A stretch of 64,000 nt of DNA from Comamonas halotolerans. Its GTDB lineage: Bacteria > Pseudomonadota > Gammaproteobacteria > Burkholderiales > Burkholderiaceae_C. The notes beneath the pieces were generated by a model. It was not told the origin of the DNA and ran no database searches. It saw only the letters and a list, made by a program, of their open reading frames with translations. Shown here piece after piece: positions 28,241 through 36,666 of this stretch. The position numbers and the translations under genes are program-made. The stretch's first letter is position 1, and every line of letters starts with the position of its first letter. The stretch is taken from positions 558,001 to 622,000 of the forward strand of contig NZ_JASAUZ010000001.1 of NCBI RefSeq assembly GCF_030162935.1, written 5' to 3'.

Positions 28241-28486
28241 TCAAGCCCCGCTCAGCACAAAGTGTTCTGCACGCTCTGCTGCACGAATGCGGACTGCTTC
28301 AACGTTGATGAAGACACGTCTACCGACCGTGATCTGTGGCCAATAACCACGCTCCGCTTGAGCAGTTAGAACTCCAACAGGAAGCCCAATTGCATGCGCG
28401 AATGCCTCCCGCGTCATCAAGGGACACTGCTGAATTACTGCTGGCTCATGTGCCAAAAATTGTCTCGGAACCTGAACTTGAGGCAA
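28241..28486 (-). CDS. Small helix-turn-helix protein (Cro- or excisionase-like)
   Basis: An 81-residue protein with a MerR/AlpA-like winged-helix stretch (MTREAFAHAIGLPVGVLTAQ, then YWPQITVGRRVFINVEAVR). It starts with TTG at 28486, supported by AGGAG six nt upstream; an ATG at 28417 would remove the N-terminus only. It is the first gene of the phage operon, divergent from the repressor, so it may be the Cro-type switch protein or the excisionase. Confidence 0.7.
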   Translation of the reverse strand: MPQVQVPRQFLAHEPAVIQQCPLMTREAFAHAIGLPVGVLTAQAERGYWPQITVGRRVFINVEAVRIRAAERAEHFVLSGA

Positions 28487-28513
28487 AATAATCTCCTGAG
28501 AACATCACTTTTG

Positions 28514-28540
28514 CGATTATTTCTTCAAAAGAAATAATCG
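28514..28540. promoter_or_regulatory. Palindromic operator between divergent phage genes
   Basis: Perfect 12-bp inverted repeats CGATTATTTCTT / AAGAAATAATCG with a 3-nt spacer lie just upstream of the ribosome-binding site (AAGGAGGA) of the repressor gene. A lone half-site AAATAATC is at 28486-28493, over the start of the divergent gene. This layout suggests the repressor or its Cro-type rival binds here. Confidence 0.8.
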
Positions 28541-28553
28541 TCAAGGAGGAGCT

Positions 28554-29294
28554 ATGCCAATTTTGAGAAGTGACAACGTCTGGACAATCAGAAATCGCTT
28601 GCTTGCGTTAGTTGAGATACAGGTTGGAGATAAGGGTCTGTACAAGAAACTAGAAGAGCTCACATCCATCAAAGCCTCACACTGGAGAGACTTTGCTGCG
28701 GGTAAGCAACGCCCAACCTCTGAGATGATCGAATCTGCCGCTAGGCTGTGGCCCCAGTACGCCTTTTGGCTAGTGACAGGTATCAGCGATGCCAAAAACG
28801 GACACATTGCTCCACTGGAGGGCAACTTTCCGTATGACTACGAAAGAAGTGACGTCCCTGCGGACTTCTTTCGCAAAGCTATTGAGCTAAGTGATCTATG
28901 CATCGACATGCTCAATGAGTACCCAGATTTCGGAGATGACCCCCGGATACTGTTGCGGCTACTTTTGACCGGAACACACCGCAGTGCTCATCAGTTAGAG
29001 CTGCCACCCGAAAAAATCGAACCTCTACTCAACCTGCGTCGTGAAGTTCGTGCACTCCACGAGGCCAGAGAGGTCGAACATGAGATCAGGCATCCGAGCC
29101 CAATGAACACATGGGAAGAAGTCGAAAAATGGCTACCCAAAAGCATGTTTAAGTTAAAAAGCTCAAAAGCGTTAAGCACCGCTACCGTGACTGAACTCGA
29201 ACAAATACTTAAAGCTGAAAAGGAGAATCTGGAAAGATCTAAACGAGTGACCGAGTGGCTAAAAGAACTCAAGTCCCAATCAGATGGCAATTAA
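28554..29294 (+). CDS. Phage repressor-like regulator
   Basis: A 246-residue protein. The N-terminal 90 residues look like a Cro/CI-type helix-turn-helix (IRNRLLALVEIQ, KLEELTSIKASHWRDFAAG, RPTSEMIESAARLWPQYAFW). They end in LVTGISDAKNGHIAP, a phrase I recall from regulators of other phages. The C-terminal 60 residues are a charged coiled coil (TVTELEQILKAEKENLERSK), suitable for dimerisation. There is no LexA-type protease domain, so SOS self-cleavage is not expected. It has a strong AAGGAGGA site, a palindromic operator just upstream, and overlaps the integrase gene by 11 bp. Confidence 0.7.
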   Translation: MPILRSDNVWTIRNRLLALVEIQVGDKGLYKKLEELTSIKASHWRDFAAGKQRPTSEMIESAARLWPQYAFWLVTGISDAKNGHIAPLEGNFPYDYERSDVPADFFRKAIELSDLCIDMLNEYPDFGDDPRILLRLLLTGTHRSAHQLELPPEKIEPLLNLRREVRALHEAREVEHEIRHPSPMNTWEEVEKWLPKSMFKLKSSKALSTATVTELEQILKAEKENLERSKRVTEWLKELKSQSDGN

Positions 29295-30291
29295 CAAAAA
29301 TACCTCTGGCTGGACTGTTGACATCCAGCCGGGAGGAAGAGGCAGTAAGCGCTTCCGAAAGACCTTCAAAACGCAAGCTGAAGCAAAGTCATGGGAAGTT
29401 TGGCTGAAAAATCAAGTCAATCAAAATGAAGAATGGCAACCGAAAAAAAAGGACACACGTAGGCTCCGAGAACTTATTGATCTTTGGCACACACATCACG
29501 GCTCTGGACTGAAAGCTGGTACGAACACATATGGCCGGCTAAAGCTCGCGTGTGCTGCCATGGGAAATCCAGTCGCAGACAAATTTACGGTCAACATATT
29601 CGCTGCTTATCGAACTGCCCGCCTCGCCGAAGGTATCGCTCCTAATAGCGTCAATCGTGAGCATGCCTACCTACGCTCTGTGTTTAACGAACTACGCAGA
29701 TTAGGTATTTGGAAAAAACCTAATCCTCTTGGTGAACTACGCCAATTAAAAATTGAAGAACGTGAATTATCATTTCTGACAAGTGAACAAATTCCTATAT
29801 TATTAAATGCTTTAAAGGAAGGGCGAAACCGTCACGCAGTCATGGTCGCAAAAGTATGCTTATCGACTGGCGCACGCTGGAGTGAGGCTGAGAACTTACA
29901 GCTTCACCACCTTCAGAACAACCAGCTTCAATTTTCTGGCACCAAATCAGGCAAGGTACGAGTGCTGCCCATCGCACAAAAGCTAGCTAATGAGCTGAAA
30001 AAACACCATGACCCAAAAGAAACCGGTCTGCGTTTCTTTGCATATTGCTATTCTGCATTTAGGGAGTCTTTAGATAGATCAGGAATTAAGCTGCAGGAAG
30101 GTCAAATGACACACGTTCTACGTCATACATTCGCATCTCATTTCATGATGAATGGCGGAAATATTTTGGTATTACAACGCAGCCTAGGACATGCAAATTT
30201 AACGATGACAATGCGGTATGCGCACTTATCTCCAGATCATTTAAAAGAAGTTGAATTACTAAATCCACTTGCAAAAATTAAATTACTATAA
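29284..30291 (+). CDS. int: Tyrosine integrase of the prophage
   Basis: A 335-residue tyrosine recombinase. The N-terminal 60 residues have the arm-binding look (GWTVDIQPGGRGSKRFRKTF). A SAM-like core-binding domain follows (about 70-165), then the catalytic domain with Arg198 (STGARWSEA), His277 and Arg280 (HVLRHTFASHF), His303 (LGHANLT) and Tyr312 (MRYAHLS). All key residues are present, so it should be active. It is 550 bp from the intact tRNA, the expected place for its attachment site. Many inoviruses use host XerCD at dif; this one has its own enzyme. It is co-transcribed with the repressor. Confidence 0.95.
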   Translation: MAINKNTSGWTVDIQPGGRGSKRFRKTFKTQAEAKSWEVWLKNQVNQNEEWQPKKKDTRRLRELIDLWHTHHGSGLKAGTNTYGRLKLACAAMGNPVADKFTVNIFAAYRTARLAEGIAPNSVNREHAYLRSVFNELRRLGIWKKPNPLGELRQLKIEERELSFLTSEQIPILLNALKEGRNRHAVMVAKVCLSTGARWSEAENLQLHHLQNNQLQFSGTKSGKVRVLPIAQKLANELKKHHDPKETGLRFFAYCYSAFRESLDRSGIKLQEGQMTHVLRHTFASHFMMNGGNILVLQRSLGHANLTMTMRYAHLSPDHLKEVELLNPLAKIKLL

Positions 30292-30651
30292 CTTAACACC
30301 TAATTCTTCCAAGCATTTTTTATTGATTTCGTTATTTCTAATTTTTAAATAATTTTTATTTGAATAGCATTTAGACAACGGCTTATGAAACTCAAATGCT
30401 TCATTTAATTTACTCATTGCTTTTGAAGCATTATTTATAGGTGTATCAGCATTAACAAATGCTATCATTTTATTAATATCTATTGCAGACAACCTAGCAA
30501 CCTCTGCTTCGTAAGATTTTTTCCCAGCAGCAACTAAAGAAATGGCCTCTTCTACATTATGTAGAAAATAATTAACGCTTTTATTTTCTGCGTTGGAATA
30601 ATTTAAATTTAAAACAAGAATAAAAGCTGTAATTTTTAATAAAATTTTCAT
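30286..30651 (-). CDS. AT-rich small secreted protein, likely prophage moron
   Basis: A 121-residue protein with signal peptide KILLKITAFILVLNLNYSNA. The mature part is helical, with two Cys (LSKCYSNK, KKCLEELG). I do not recognise the family. Codon use is far more AT-rich than its surroundings, pointing to recent acquisition. I chose the ATG at 30651 because AAGGAG is about 7 nt upstream. It converges on and slightly overlaps the integrase end, and lies between the integrase and the attachment site, a common spot for morons. Confidence 0.65.
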   Translation of the reverse strand: MKILLKITAFILVLNLNYSNAENKSVNYFLHNVEEAISLVAAGKKSYEAEVARLSAIDINKMIAFVNADTPINNASKAMSKLNEAFEFHKPLSKCYSNKNYLKIRNNEINKKCLEELGVKL

Positions 30652-30776
30652 TTGTATCTCCTTAATATTTCTTATTATTTCTGGAGAAACAATTTTTTTC
30701 TTGATTAAACGCAAGATCCGCCGGAGAGACTTCTTACGTCCTGCTCAAGGGGTCATCGTGAACTGAAGTTCTTTGA

Positions 30777-30794
30777 CGTTGACACTTCGTTGAC
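30777..30794 (+). repeat. Right arm repeat, possible integrase arm-type site
   Basis: CGTTGACACTTCGTTGAC, a doublet of CGTTGAC, matches 13454-13471 at 16 of 18 positions in the same orientation. It lies 50 bp inside the right attachment core. Confidence 0.5.
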
Positions 30795-30807
30795 AGCAGA
30801 AAAGAAA

Positions 30808-30835
30808 AACGGGCTACGATTTCTCGTAACCCGTT
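30808..30835 (-). terminator. Terminator after the reconstituted tRNA
   Basis: A stem AACGGGCTACGA / TCGTAACCCGTT with one internal mismatch and a 4-nt loop is followed on the minus strand by TTTTTCTTTT. It lies 8 nt downstream of the tRNA 3' end, inside the element, so the element supplies the tRNA with a replacement terminator. Confidence 0.8.
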
Positions 30836-30843
30836 GAATTTAT

Positions 30844-30890
30844 TGGTAGGGCGTGGCGGACTTGAACCGACGACCAAAGGATTATGAGTC
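30844..30890 (-). repeat. Right attachment core (attR) within the tRNA
   Basis: The 3' 47 nt of the tRNA gene repeat the orphan fragment at 13314-13360 with four differences. The integrase gene is adjacent, and the crossover region is the shared CGACCAAAGGATTATGAGTC. Confidence 0.85.
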
Positions 30891-30920
30891 CTCTGCTCTA
30901 ACCAACTGAGCTAACGCCCC
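30844..30920 (-). tRNA. tRNA with CAT anticodon (elongator Met, or Ile2)
   Basis: A 77-nt cloverleaf on the minus strand: acceptor GGGGCGT / ACGCCCT (terminal G-U pair), D arm GCTCAGTTGGTTAGAGC, anticodon loop CTCATAA (CAT) and encoded CCA. The T stem GTCGG / CCGCC contains one non-pairing position (U50-C64). A CAT anticodon can be Met or, after lysidine modification, Ile2, and I cannot decide between them from sequence. The 3' half was probably supplied by the integrated element. Confidence 0.9.
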
Positions 30921-30971
30921 AACCGGGTTCTGTCAGCTCCAAAGAACTGCAAAACTCGTGCATTGTAACGG

Positions 30972-31979
30972 CTAGCGCTGGTGACTCAGCGCATTGCTCA
31001 CCAACTTAGAGGTAATGTCGACTATTTGAATCATCTTGTCGTAGTGCATGCGCGTTGGGCCAATTACGCCAAGAGTACCTACAACCTGTCCATCCACCTC
31101 GTACGGCGCACTGACCACGGACAGCTCTTCAAACGGCACCACTTGGCTTTCACCACCGATATAGATGCGCACACCTTCGGCTTTGCTGGAAAAATCCAGT
31201 AAACGCAGTATCTGGGTTTTTTGTTCGAACAGATCAAACGCTCGCCTCAGGTTCCCCATGTCACTGGAGAAGTCGCTGACCGACAGCAGATTGCGCTCTC
31301 CTGAAATGATGACCTGCTCTTGAGGTTGTGGAGACATAGCTTCTGCACTCACGTTCACAGCAGCTTGCATCAGATTCGCTACCTCACCGCGCAACTGCTC
31401 GACCTCTTGCTTGATGCGTTCGCGCACCTGCTCAATGTCCAATCCGGCGTAATGCGCATTGATGAAATTGGTAGCCTCGATCAGTTGAGAGGCGGAAAAC
31501 TCCACATCGGTGAATATGACGCGGTTTTGCACATCACCCTGAGGGGAGACGATGATGACCAGCACCCGGCGCTCCGAAAGCTTGACGAATTCAATGTGCT
31601 TGAATACCGAACTGCTGCGTGGTGCCATGACCACACCCACAAACTGCGACATATTGGATAGCAGCTGTGCCGCATTCGCAATGACCTTCTGAGGCTGCTC
31701 CGCAGGCAACTCTGGCGCAACCAGACCACTGCTTTGCACAGTCAACATGGTGTCTACAAACAGCCGATAGCCGCGTGCGGTCGGGATACGTCCAGCCGAA
31801 GTGTGGGGGCTGGCTATCAACCCCAACTCTTCAAGATCTGACATGACATTGCGTATGGTCGCAGGCGACAATTCCAGCCCAGAGGCGCGCGATAAGGTCC
31901 GGGACCCTACAGGCTGCCCGTCTGAGATATAGCGCTCGACCAGCGCTTTCAACAATAACTTGGCACGTTCATCGAGCAT
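30972..31979 (-). CDS. hrcA: Heat-inducible transcription repressor HrcA
   Basis: A 335-residue repressor of heat-shock operons (groESL, dnaK) that binds CIRCE elements. The N-terminal winged helix ([48 protein letters not shown]) and [16 protein letters not shown] are unmistakable. The C-terminal part is the GAF-like dimerisation domain. It is divergent from nadK with only 29 bp between the two start codons, so their promoters must overlap. No CIRCE element is seen in this gap. Confidence 0.96.
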   Translation of the reverse strand: MLDERAKLLLKALVERYISDGQPVGSRTLSRASGLELSPATIRNVMSDLEELGLIASPHTSAGRIPTARGYRLFVDTMLTVQSSGLVAPELPAEQPQKVIANAAQLLSNMSQFVGVVMAPRSSSVFKHIEFVKLSERRVLVIIVSPQGDVQNRVIFTDVEFSASQLIEATNFINAHYAGLDIEQVRERIKQEVEQLRGEVANLMQAAVNVSAEAMSPQPQEQVIISGERNLLSVSDFSSDMGNLRRAFDLFEQKTQILRLLDFSSKAEGVRIYIGGESQVVPFEELSVVSAPYEVDGQVVGTLGVIGPTRMHYDKMIQIVDITSKLVSNALSHQR

Positions 31980-32008
31980 GCTTTGATTTTAATGATGTAA
32001 TTTCGTTT

Positions 32009-32911
32009 ATGACGTCCAAGTTTCGCCACGTAGCGCTGGTTGGTAAATACCAGACCTCCCCTGCACCCGGCTCTGCTTCCGAGCAATCTCGTCAAGTCCT
32101 TCAAGACATTGCAGATTTTCTGCGTGCACAAGGATGCGAGGTGGTGATTGAGGCAGAGACTGCGGCCCATACCGGCTTGCAAAAACTCTTTCCATCCATG
32201 GATGTAGATGAGTTGGGCCAGCACTGCGACCTGGGCATTGTCGTCGGAGGCGACGGCACCATGCTTGGTATTGCCCGCCAATTGGCCAAGTACGGAACAC
32301 CACTGATTGGTATCAATCAGGGTCGCCTTGGCTTTGTGACGGATATCCCTCTTGATAATTATCAGCAGGCTTTGCTGCCCATGCTACACGGCGAGTATGA
32401 GCAAGAGTCTCGTCCCTTGATGCATGCACGGGTAGTGCGCAACGATGAAACTGTGTTCGAAGCTCTGGCCATGAACGATGTGGTGGTCAACCGAGGCAGC
32501 ACTTCTGGCATGGTGGAGTTGCGCGTGGAAGTCGACGGACGCTTTGTCTCCAATCAACGTGCGGACGGCTTGATTGTGGCTACCCCAACAGGGGCCACCG
32601 CCTACACCTTATCGGTTGGCGGCCCATTGATGCACCCTTCCATTCCAGCCTGGGTCATGGCTCCGATTGCTCCGCACACGCTATCCAATCGGCCAATTGT
32701 GTTGTCCGACCAGACCGAAGTCATGATGGAAGTAGTCAGCGGGCGCGACATCAGCGCCAACTTTGACATGCAGTCGCTGGCGTCCTTGCTGCACGGCGAC
32801 CGTATCTATGTGCGCCGTTCAGAGTTCAGTGTACGCTTTCTGCACCCTGTGGGCTGGAACTACTTTGCCACACTGCGTAAAAAATTGGGCTGGAACGAAG
32901 GGGGCTACTAG
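32009..32911 (+). CDS. nadK: NAD kinase
   Basis: A 300-residue enzyme that phosphorylates NAD to NADP. It carries the GGDGT motif ([14 protein letters not shown], about residue 76) with catalytic Asp. NDVVVNRG and [20 protein letters not shown] are the NAD-binding signatures. It starts 29 bp from the hrcA start on the other strand and is followed 2 bp later by recN, a conserved order. Confidence 0.95.
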   Translation: MTSKFRHVALVGKYQTSPAPGSASEQSRQVLQDIADFLRAQGCEVVIEAETAAHTGLQKLFPSMDVDELGQHCDLGIVVGGDGTMLGIARQLAKYGTPLIGINQGRLGFVTDIPLDNYQQALLPMLHGEYEQESRPLMHARVVRNDETVFEALAMNDVVVNRGSTSGMVELRVEVDGRFVSNQRADGLIVATPTGATAYTLSVGGPLMHPSIPAWVMAPIAPHTLSNRPIVLSDQTEVMMEVVSGRDISANFDMQSLASLLHGDRIYVRRSEFSVRFLHPVGWNYFATLRKKLGWNEGGY

Positions 32912-32913
32912 AC

Positions 32914-34569
32914 ATGGCACTCAAGCGAATTGCACTGCGCAACTTTGTCATCGTGCAACAGTTGGATTTGGACCTGCACACCGGGTTTACCGTGCTGACG
33001 GGCGAAACCGGTGCAGGTAAATCGATTCTGATTGATGCGCTGCAACTGGTTTTGGGCAGCCGAGCAGATGCAGGTGTGGTGCGTGAAGGAACCAGCCAGG
33101 CAGATATCAGCGCCGAGTTCGACTGCCCAGACCACCTGCACAACTGGCTAGAAGAAGGCGGCTTTGCGCTGGAAGAAAGCCTGCTGCTGCGCCGTGTGAT
33201 TGACGTGCAAGGGCGCAGTCGTGCCTGGATCAATGGCGCTCCTGCCACGGCAACCCAGTTGCGGCGACTGGGCGATGAGCTGCTTGACATCCACGGCCAG
33301 CATGCCTGGCAAAGTCTGACCCGGGCTGACGCGGTGCGCGAACTGCTGGATGCCTATGCAGGCGTCAGCACGCAAACTCTGCGCCAACATTGGACGGTGT
33401 GGCGCGCTGCAGCCAAAGACCTGGAACATGCGATTGCTGCACAAGACACTTTGCAGCGTGAGCGCGAACGCCTGCAGTGGCAGATTGGCGAGCTGGAAAA
33501 GCTCAATCCAGGCATGGACGAATGGGATGAACTCAACACCCAGCACACCCGCCTGTCACACGCCCAAGCGTTGCTGGAAACAGCACAGGGCGCATTGCTG
33601 CTGCTGGAAGATGACGAAAGCGGCATCAGCGGCCCATTGGGCCGTGCCCAAGAGATGCTGCAAGACAAAGAACACCTGGAGCCGGAGTTTCAGGCCATCG
33701 CTGATGTACTCGCCTCAAGCCTGGCGCAGATCAGCGATGCCCAGCATTCGCTGCAGATTTATCTGCGCCGCACGGAGCTTGACCCTGAAAAGCTGGCTGA
33801 GCTGGACGAGCGATTGTCGCTGTGGATGCAATTGGCTCGCCGCTACAAGCGCACCCCTGAAGAACTACCTGCGCTGCTGCAATCGTGGCGCGATGAGTTG
33901 CGCGAGCTTGATGCGGTTGTGGATATTGGTCGTTTGCGCAGAGCTGAGCAGCAGGCTCACGAAAGCTATCATGCAGCTGCGCGTGAGCTTTCGCAGCAGC
34001 GTGTCAAAGCGGCGCCAAAGCTTTCTCGCGCCATCACCGAAGCCATGCAAGGCCTGGGCATGCAAGGCGGTAAGTTTGAAGTTCAGCTGGACAAGCTGTC
34101 CGAGCCCAGCCCAAACGGCATAGACAGCGTTCAGTTCCTGGTCGCAGGCCATCCGGGAGCCACGCCCAAGCCCATTGGTAAGGTCGCTTCGGGTGGTGAG
34201 CTTTCACGCCTATCGCTGGCTATCGCTGTGACCACCAGCGAACTCGGCCATGCCGGCACCTTGATTTTTGACGAAGTAGATTCCGGCGTAGGAGGGGCAG
34301 TGGCTGAAACCGTGGGCAAGCTGATGCGTGCCTTGGGCAAAGATCGGCAAGTGCTTGCTGTCACTCACCTGCCACAAGTTGCTGCCTGCGCTGACCATCA
34401 CTACGTTGTGGCCAAAAAGCGTGATAAGACGGGCACCAGCAGTACGGTGAGCCCGACCACGAGCGCACAACGCGAGCATGAAATTGCGCGGATGCTGGGT
34501 GGCGAAAAAATTTCTGACACAACCATGGCACACGCCCGTGAGATGCTACAGGCAGCCACTGTAACGTGA
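32914..34569 (+). CDS. recN: DNA repair protein RecN
   Basis: A 551-residue SMC-like ATPase for double-strand-break repair. Walker A is GETGAGKS (residues 29-36). A long coiled-coil middle follows (about 155-370, broken by a short helical hub), then the ABC signature [14 protein letters not shown] and Walker [13 protein letters not shown]. It starts 2 bp after nadK and overlaps the rapZ frame at its 3' end. RecN is often SOS-induced, but I see no LexA box directly upstream because nadK abuts it. Confidence 0.95.
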   Translation: MALKRIALRNFVIVQQLDLDLHTGFTVLTGETGAGKSILIDALQLVLGSRADAGVVREGTSQADISAEFDCPDHLHNWLEEGGFALEESLLLRRVIDVQGRSRAWINGAPATATQLRRLGDELLDIHGQHAWQSLTRADAVRELLDAYAGVSTQTLRQHWTVWRAAAKDLEHAIAAQDTLQRERERLQWQIGELEKLNPGMDEWDELNTQHTRLSHAQALLETAQGALLLLEDDESGISGPLGRAQEMLQDKEHLEPEFQAIADVLASSLAQISDAQHSLQIYLRRTELDPEKLAELDERLSLWMQLARRYKRTPEELPALLQSWRDELRELDAVVDIGRLRRAEQQAHESYHAAARELSQQRVKAAPKLSRAITEAMQGLGMQGGKFEVQLDKLSEPSPNGIDSVQFLVAGHPGATPKPIGKVASGGELSRLSLAIAVTTSELGHAGTLIFDEVDSGVGGAVAETVGKLMRALGKDRQVLAVTHLPQVAACADHHYVVAKKRDKTGTSSTVSPTTSAQREHEIARMLGGEKISDTTMAHAREMLQAATVT

Positions 34570-34586
34570 TGGAGCAAAAAGAGGCT

Positions 34587-35486
34587 ATGACGAATTTGGA
34601 AATTGTGCTGATCACAGGTATGTCCGGGTCTGGGAAATCCGTGGCGCTACATGCACTGGAGGATGCCGGCTATTACTGTGTCGACAACCTTCCTCCCGAA
34701 TTGCTGCAAGCCTTTATCCGTTTAAAGCACTTGCATCACGGCAACCGCGTAGCAATTGCGATTGATGCTCGCAGCGCAGCCAGTCTGCCCAATTTGCCAC
34801 GTGAACTGGAAAAGCTTCAGCGTCTCAAAGCCTCAGGTCTGCATTTGCATGTGTTGTTCCTGGACGCATCAACTGGAACTTTGGTACGCCGCTTTTCCGA
34901 AACACGCCGTCGCCACCCGTTGTCGCAGTCTGAAACACCCGGTGGCCGTCAAGACCTGGTCCAGATCATCGAGCATGAACGGGAATTGCTGGGTGACATT
35001 CGTGAACATGCCCACGTGATCGATACCAGCAACATTCGCGGAGCGCAACTTCAAAGCTATGTAAAAGCGCTACTTAAAGCACCTACTAACCAGATGACCC
35101 TGGTGTTTCAGTCCTTTGGCTTCAAGCACGGCATCCCTGTTGATGCAGACTATGTATTTGATGTACGCATGCTGCCCAATCCGTACTATGACTTGGAGCT
35201 GCGCCCCTTCAGCGGCATGGATGCCCCCGTTCAGGCATTTCTCAGCCAGCAAGCGGATGTAACCGCCATGCAAACCCATATTGCACAGTTTTTAGACCAT
35301 TGGCTTCCCGTACTCAATGCCAACCACCGCAGCTATGTAACGGTAGCCATTGGCTGCACAGGGGGGCAGCACCGCTCCGTGTACTTGGTAGAGCAACTGG
35401 CCAGCCGCTATCAAGCACAGTGGTCAACACTGCGACGCCACCGCGAAATGGATAGTCGTGCATTGGCCAGCGCTACGCCTCACTAG
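34587..35486 (+). CDS. rapZ: RNase adapter / nucleotide-binding protein RapZ
   Basis: A protein of about 299 residues with N-terminal Walker A GMSGSGKS and the family phrase [13 protein letters not shown]. The C-terminal domain has [14 protein letters not shown], the RNA and metabolite-binding end. In enterics RapZ controls GlmS through small RNAs and RNase E; in betaproteobacteria that circuit is not established. I chose the ATG at 34587 because AAAGAGG lies 6 nt upstream; starts at 34566 or 34569 overlap the end of recN. It ends 58 bp from mutY, tail to tail. Confidence 0.92.
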   Translation: MTNLEIVLITGMSGSGKSVALHALEDAGYYCVDNLPPELLQAFIRLKHLHHGNRVAIAIDARSAASLPNLPRELEKLQRLKASGLHLHVLFLDASTGTLVRRFSETRRRHPLSQSETPGGRQDLVQIIEHERELLGDIREHAHVIDTSNIRGAQLQSYVKALLKAPTNQMTLVFQSFGFKHGIPVDADYVFDVRMLPNPYYDLELRPFSGMDAPVQAFLSQQADVTAMQTHIAQFLDHWLPVLNANHRSYVTVAIGCTGGQHRSVYLVEQLASRYQAQWSTLRRHREMDSRALASATPH

Positions 35487-35544
35487 GTAAGATCCGGCTA
35501 TCTTCACATGCGGATTGTCTGCGCCATAAGCAGCAACTGTTTAC

Positions 35545-36624
35545 TTACAGAGACTCAAGCAGTTTCCGCACCGGCGCTGGCAACCCCAGTTGTGGCCATG
35601 CATCGGCGGCCTGCCAGCCCCAACCCGCAAGCAAACCCTCGGGATGTAACGCGGGCTGGATACCCGCCACATCCACCACGACCGGGTGCAAAAACAAGTC
35701 GCGATGGGTAAGCACATGCAACTGTGCAGGCCAGTCATTGCGCTGACTGAGTGCGATATTGCAACCTGCCAAGCTGCTCTCCAGTGCTTGTGCACTCGCA
35801 AACACTGGCGGGCTGAAAAGCCCGGCCCAAATTCCAGTGTCTCCCCCCGACGAAGGGCGACGTTGCAAACACACATTGCCAGCGGCATCGCGCAACACCA
35901 ACAACCACCAAGCTTGTGAGCTTCGCTTGGTTTTTCGAGTTTTCACCGGATAGTCTTGTGGATTGCCTTGCCTGGTTGCCTGACATTGCGTTTGCAAAGG
36001 ACACACCAAGCACGAAGGGTTACGCGGCAAACAGATGGTGGCACCCAAATCCATCAAGCCCTGCGTGTAACGTGGCATGGTATTGGGCAGGTCTTCTGCA
36101 GGCAGCAAGTCCTCAGCCAGCATCCAGAGTGCTTTTTCATTACGGCTACTGGAGAGATCTTCCCCGTAAGCCAACACCCGAGACAGCACACGTTTGACAT
36201 TGGCATCCAGGATCGCAACACGCTCGGCAAAGCAAAAAGAGGCAATGGCTGCCGCAGTGGAGCGCCCAATGCCTGGCAAGGTGGCCAGAACCTGTGCGTT
36301 GCGCGGAAAAGCGCCACCATGCAGCTCCATCACCGCTTTGGCACATTTGTGCAGATTGCGCGCACGGCTGTAGTAGCCCAAACCACTCCACAACGCCATC
36401 ACATCGTCTTCGGGGGCAGCCGCCAAACTTGCTACATCAGGGAACTGCTGCAGAAAGCGCTCGTAGTAGCCCAGGACCGTGCTGACCTGGGTTTGCTGCA
36501 GCATGATTTCAGACAGCCACACGCGATAGGGATCACGGGTTTGTTGCCAAGGCAAATGGTTGCGGCCATGCAAGGCCTGCCAGCGAACAACATCGCAGGC
36601 AATCGATGAATTAGGAAGACTCAA
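35545..36624 (-). CDS. mutY: A/G-specific adenine glycosylase MutY
   Basis: A 359-residue base-excision enzyme that removes adenine opposite 8-oxoguanine. The N-terminal HhH-GPD domain has LSEIMLQQTQVSTV (catalytic Glu) and TLPGIGRSTAAAI. The [4Fe-4S] loop Cys-x6-Cys-x2-Cys-x5-Cys is complete (CLPRNPSCLVCPLQTQC). The C-terminal NUDIX-like domain (about 225-350) reads the 8-oxoG partner. It is a neighbour of mutM two genes away, which handles the same lesion. Confidence 0.95.
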   Translation of the reverse strand: MSLPNSSIACDVVRWQALHGRNHLPWQQTRDPYRVWLSEIMLQQTQVSTVLGYYERFLQQFPDVASLAAAPEDDVMALWSGLGYYSRARNLHKCAKAVMELHGGAFPRNAQVLATLPGIGRSTAAAIASFCFAERVAILDANVKRVLSRVLAYGEDLSSSRNEKALWMLAEDLLPAEDLPNTMPRYTQGLMDLGATICLPRNPSCLVCPLQTQCQATRQGNPQDYPVKTRKTKRSSQAWWLLVLRDAAGNVCLQRRPSSGGDTGIWAGLFSPPVFASAQALESSLAGCNIALSQRNDWPAQLHVLTHRDLFLHPVVVDVAGIQPALHPEGLLAGWGWQAADAWPQLGLPAPVRKLLESL

Positions 36625-36666
36625 GGGACAAAAGAAAATCTAGTAGAGCATTAAAAAACGCAGCCC

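Larger units (their letters stand above)
13314..30890. mobile_element. Integrated inovirus (filamentous prophage) with Detocs-type cargo
   Basis: A 17.5-kb element bounded by 47-bp direct repeats (43 of 47 matching) that are the 3' half of a CAT-anticodon tRNA. It carries its own tyrosine integrase next to the right repeat. Hallmark inovirus genes are present: gene II-type initiator, ssDNA-binding protein, small signal-peptide coat protein, adsorption protein, Zot ATPase and secretin. A repressor and integrase are divergent from them. The left 7 kb is cargo (defence operon, putative nuclease, phosphatase). Base composition is lower in GC than the flanks, and the right tip is notably AT-rich. 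Whether the cargo is packaged with the phage or arrived separately at the same site cannot be told from sequence alone; I see no third attachment repeat between them. Confidence 0.85.
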
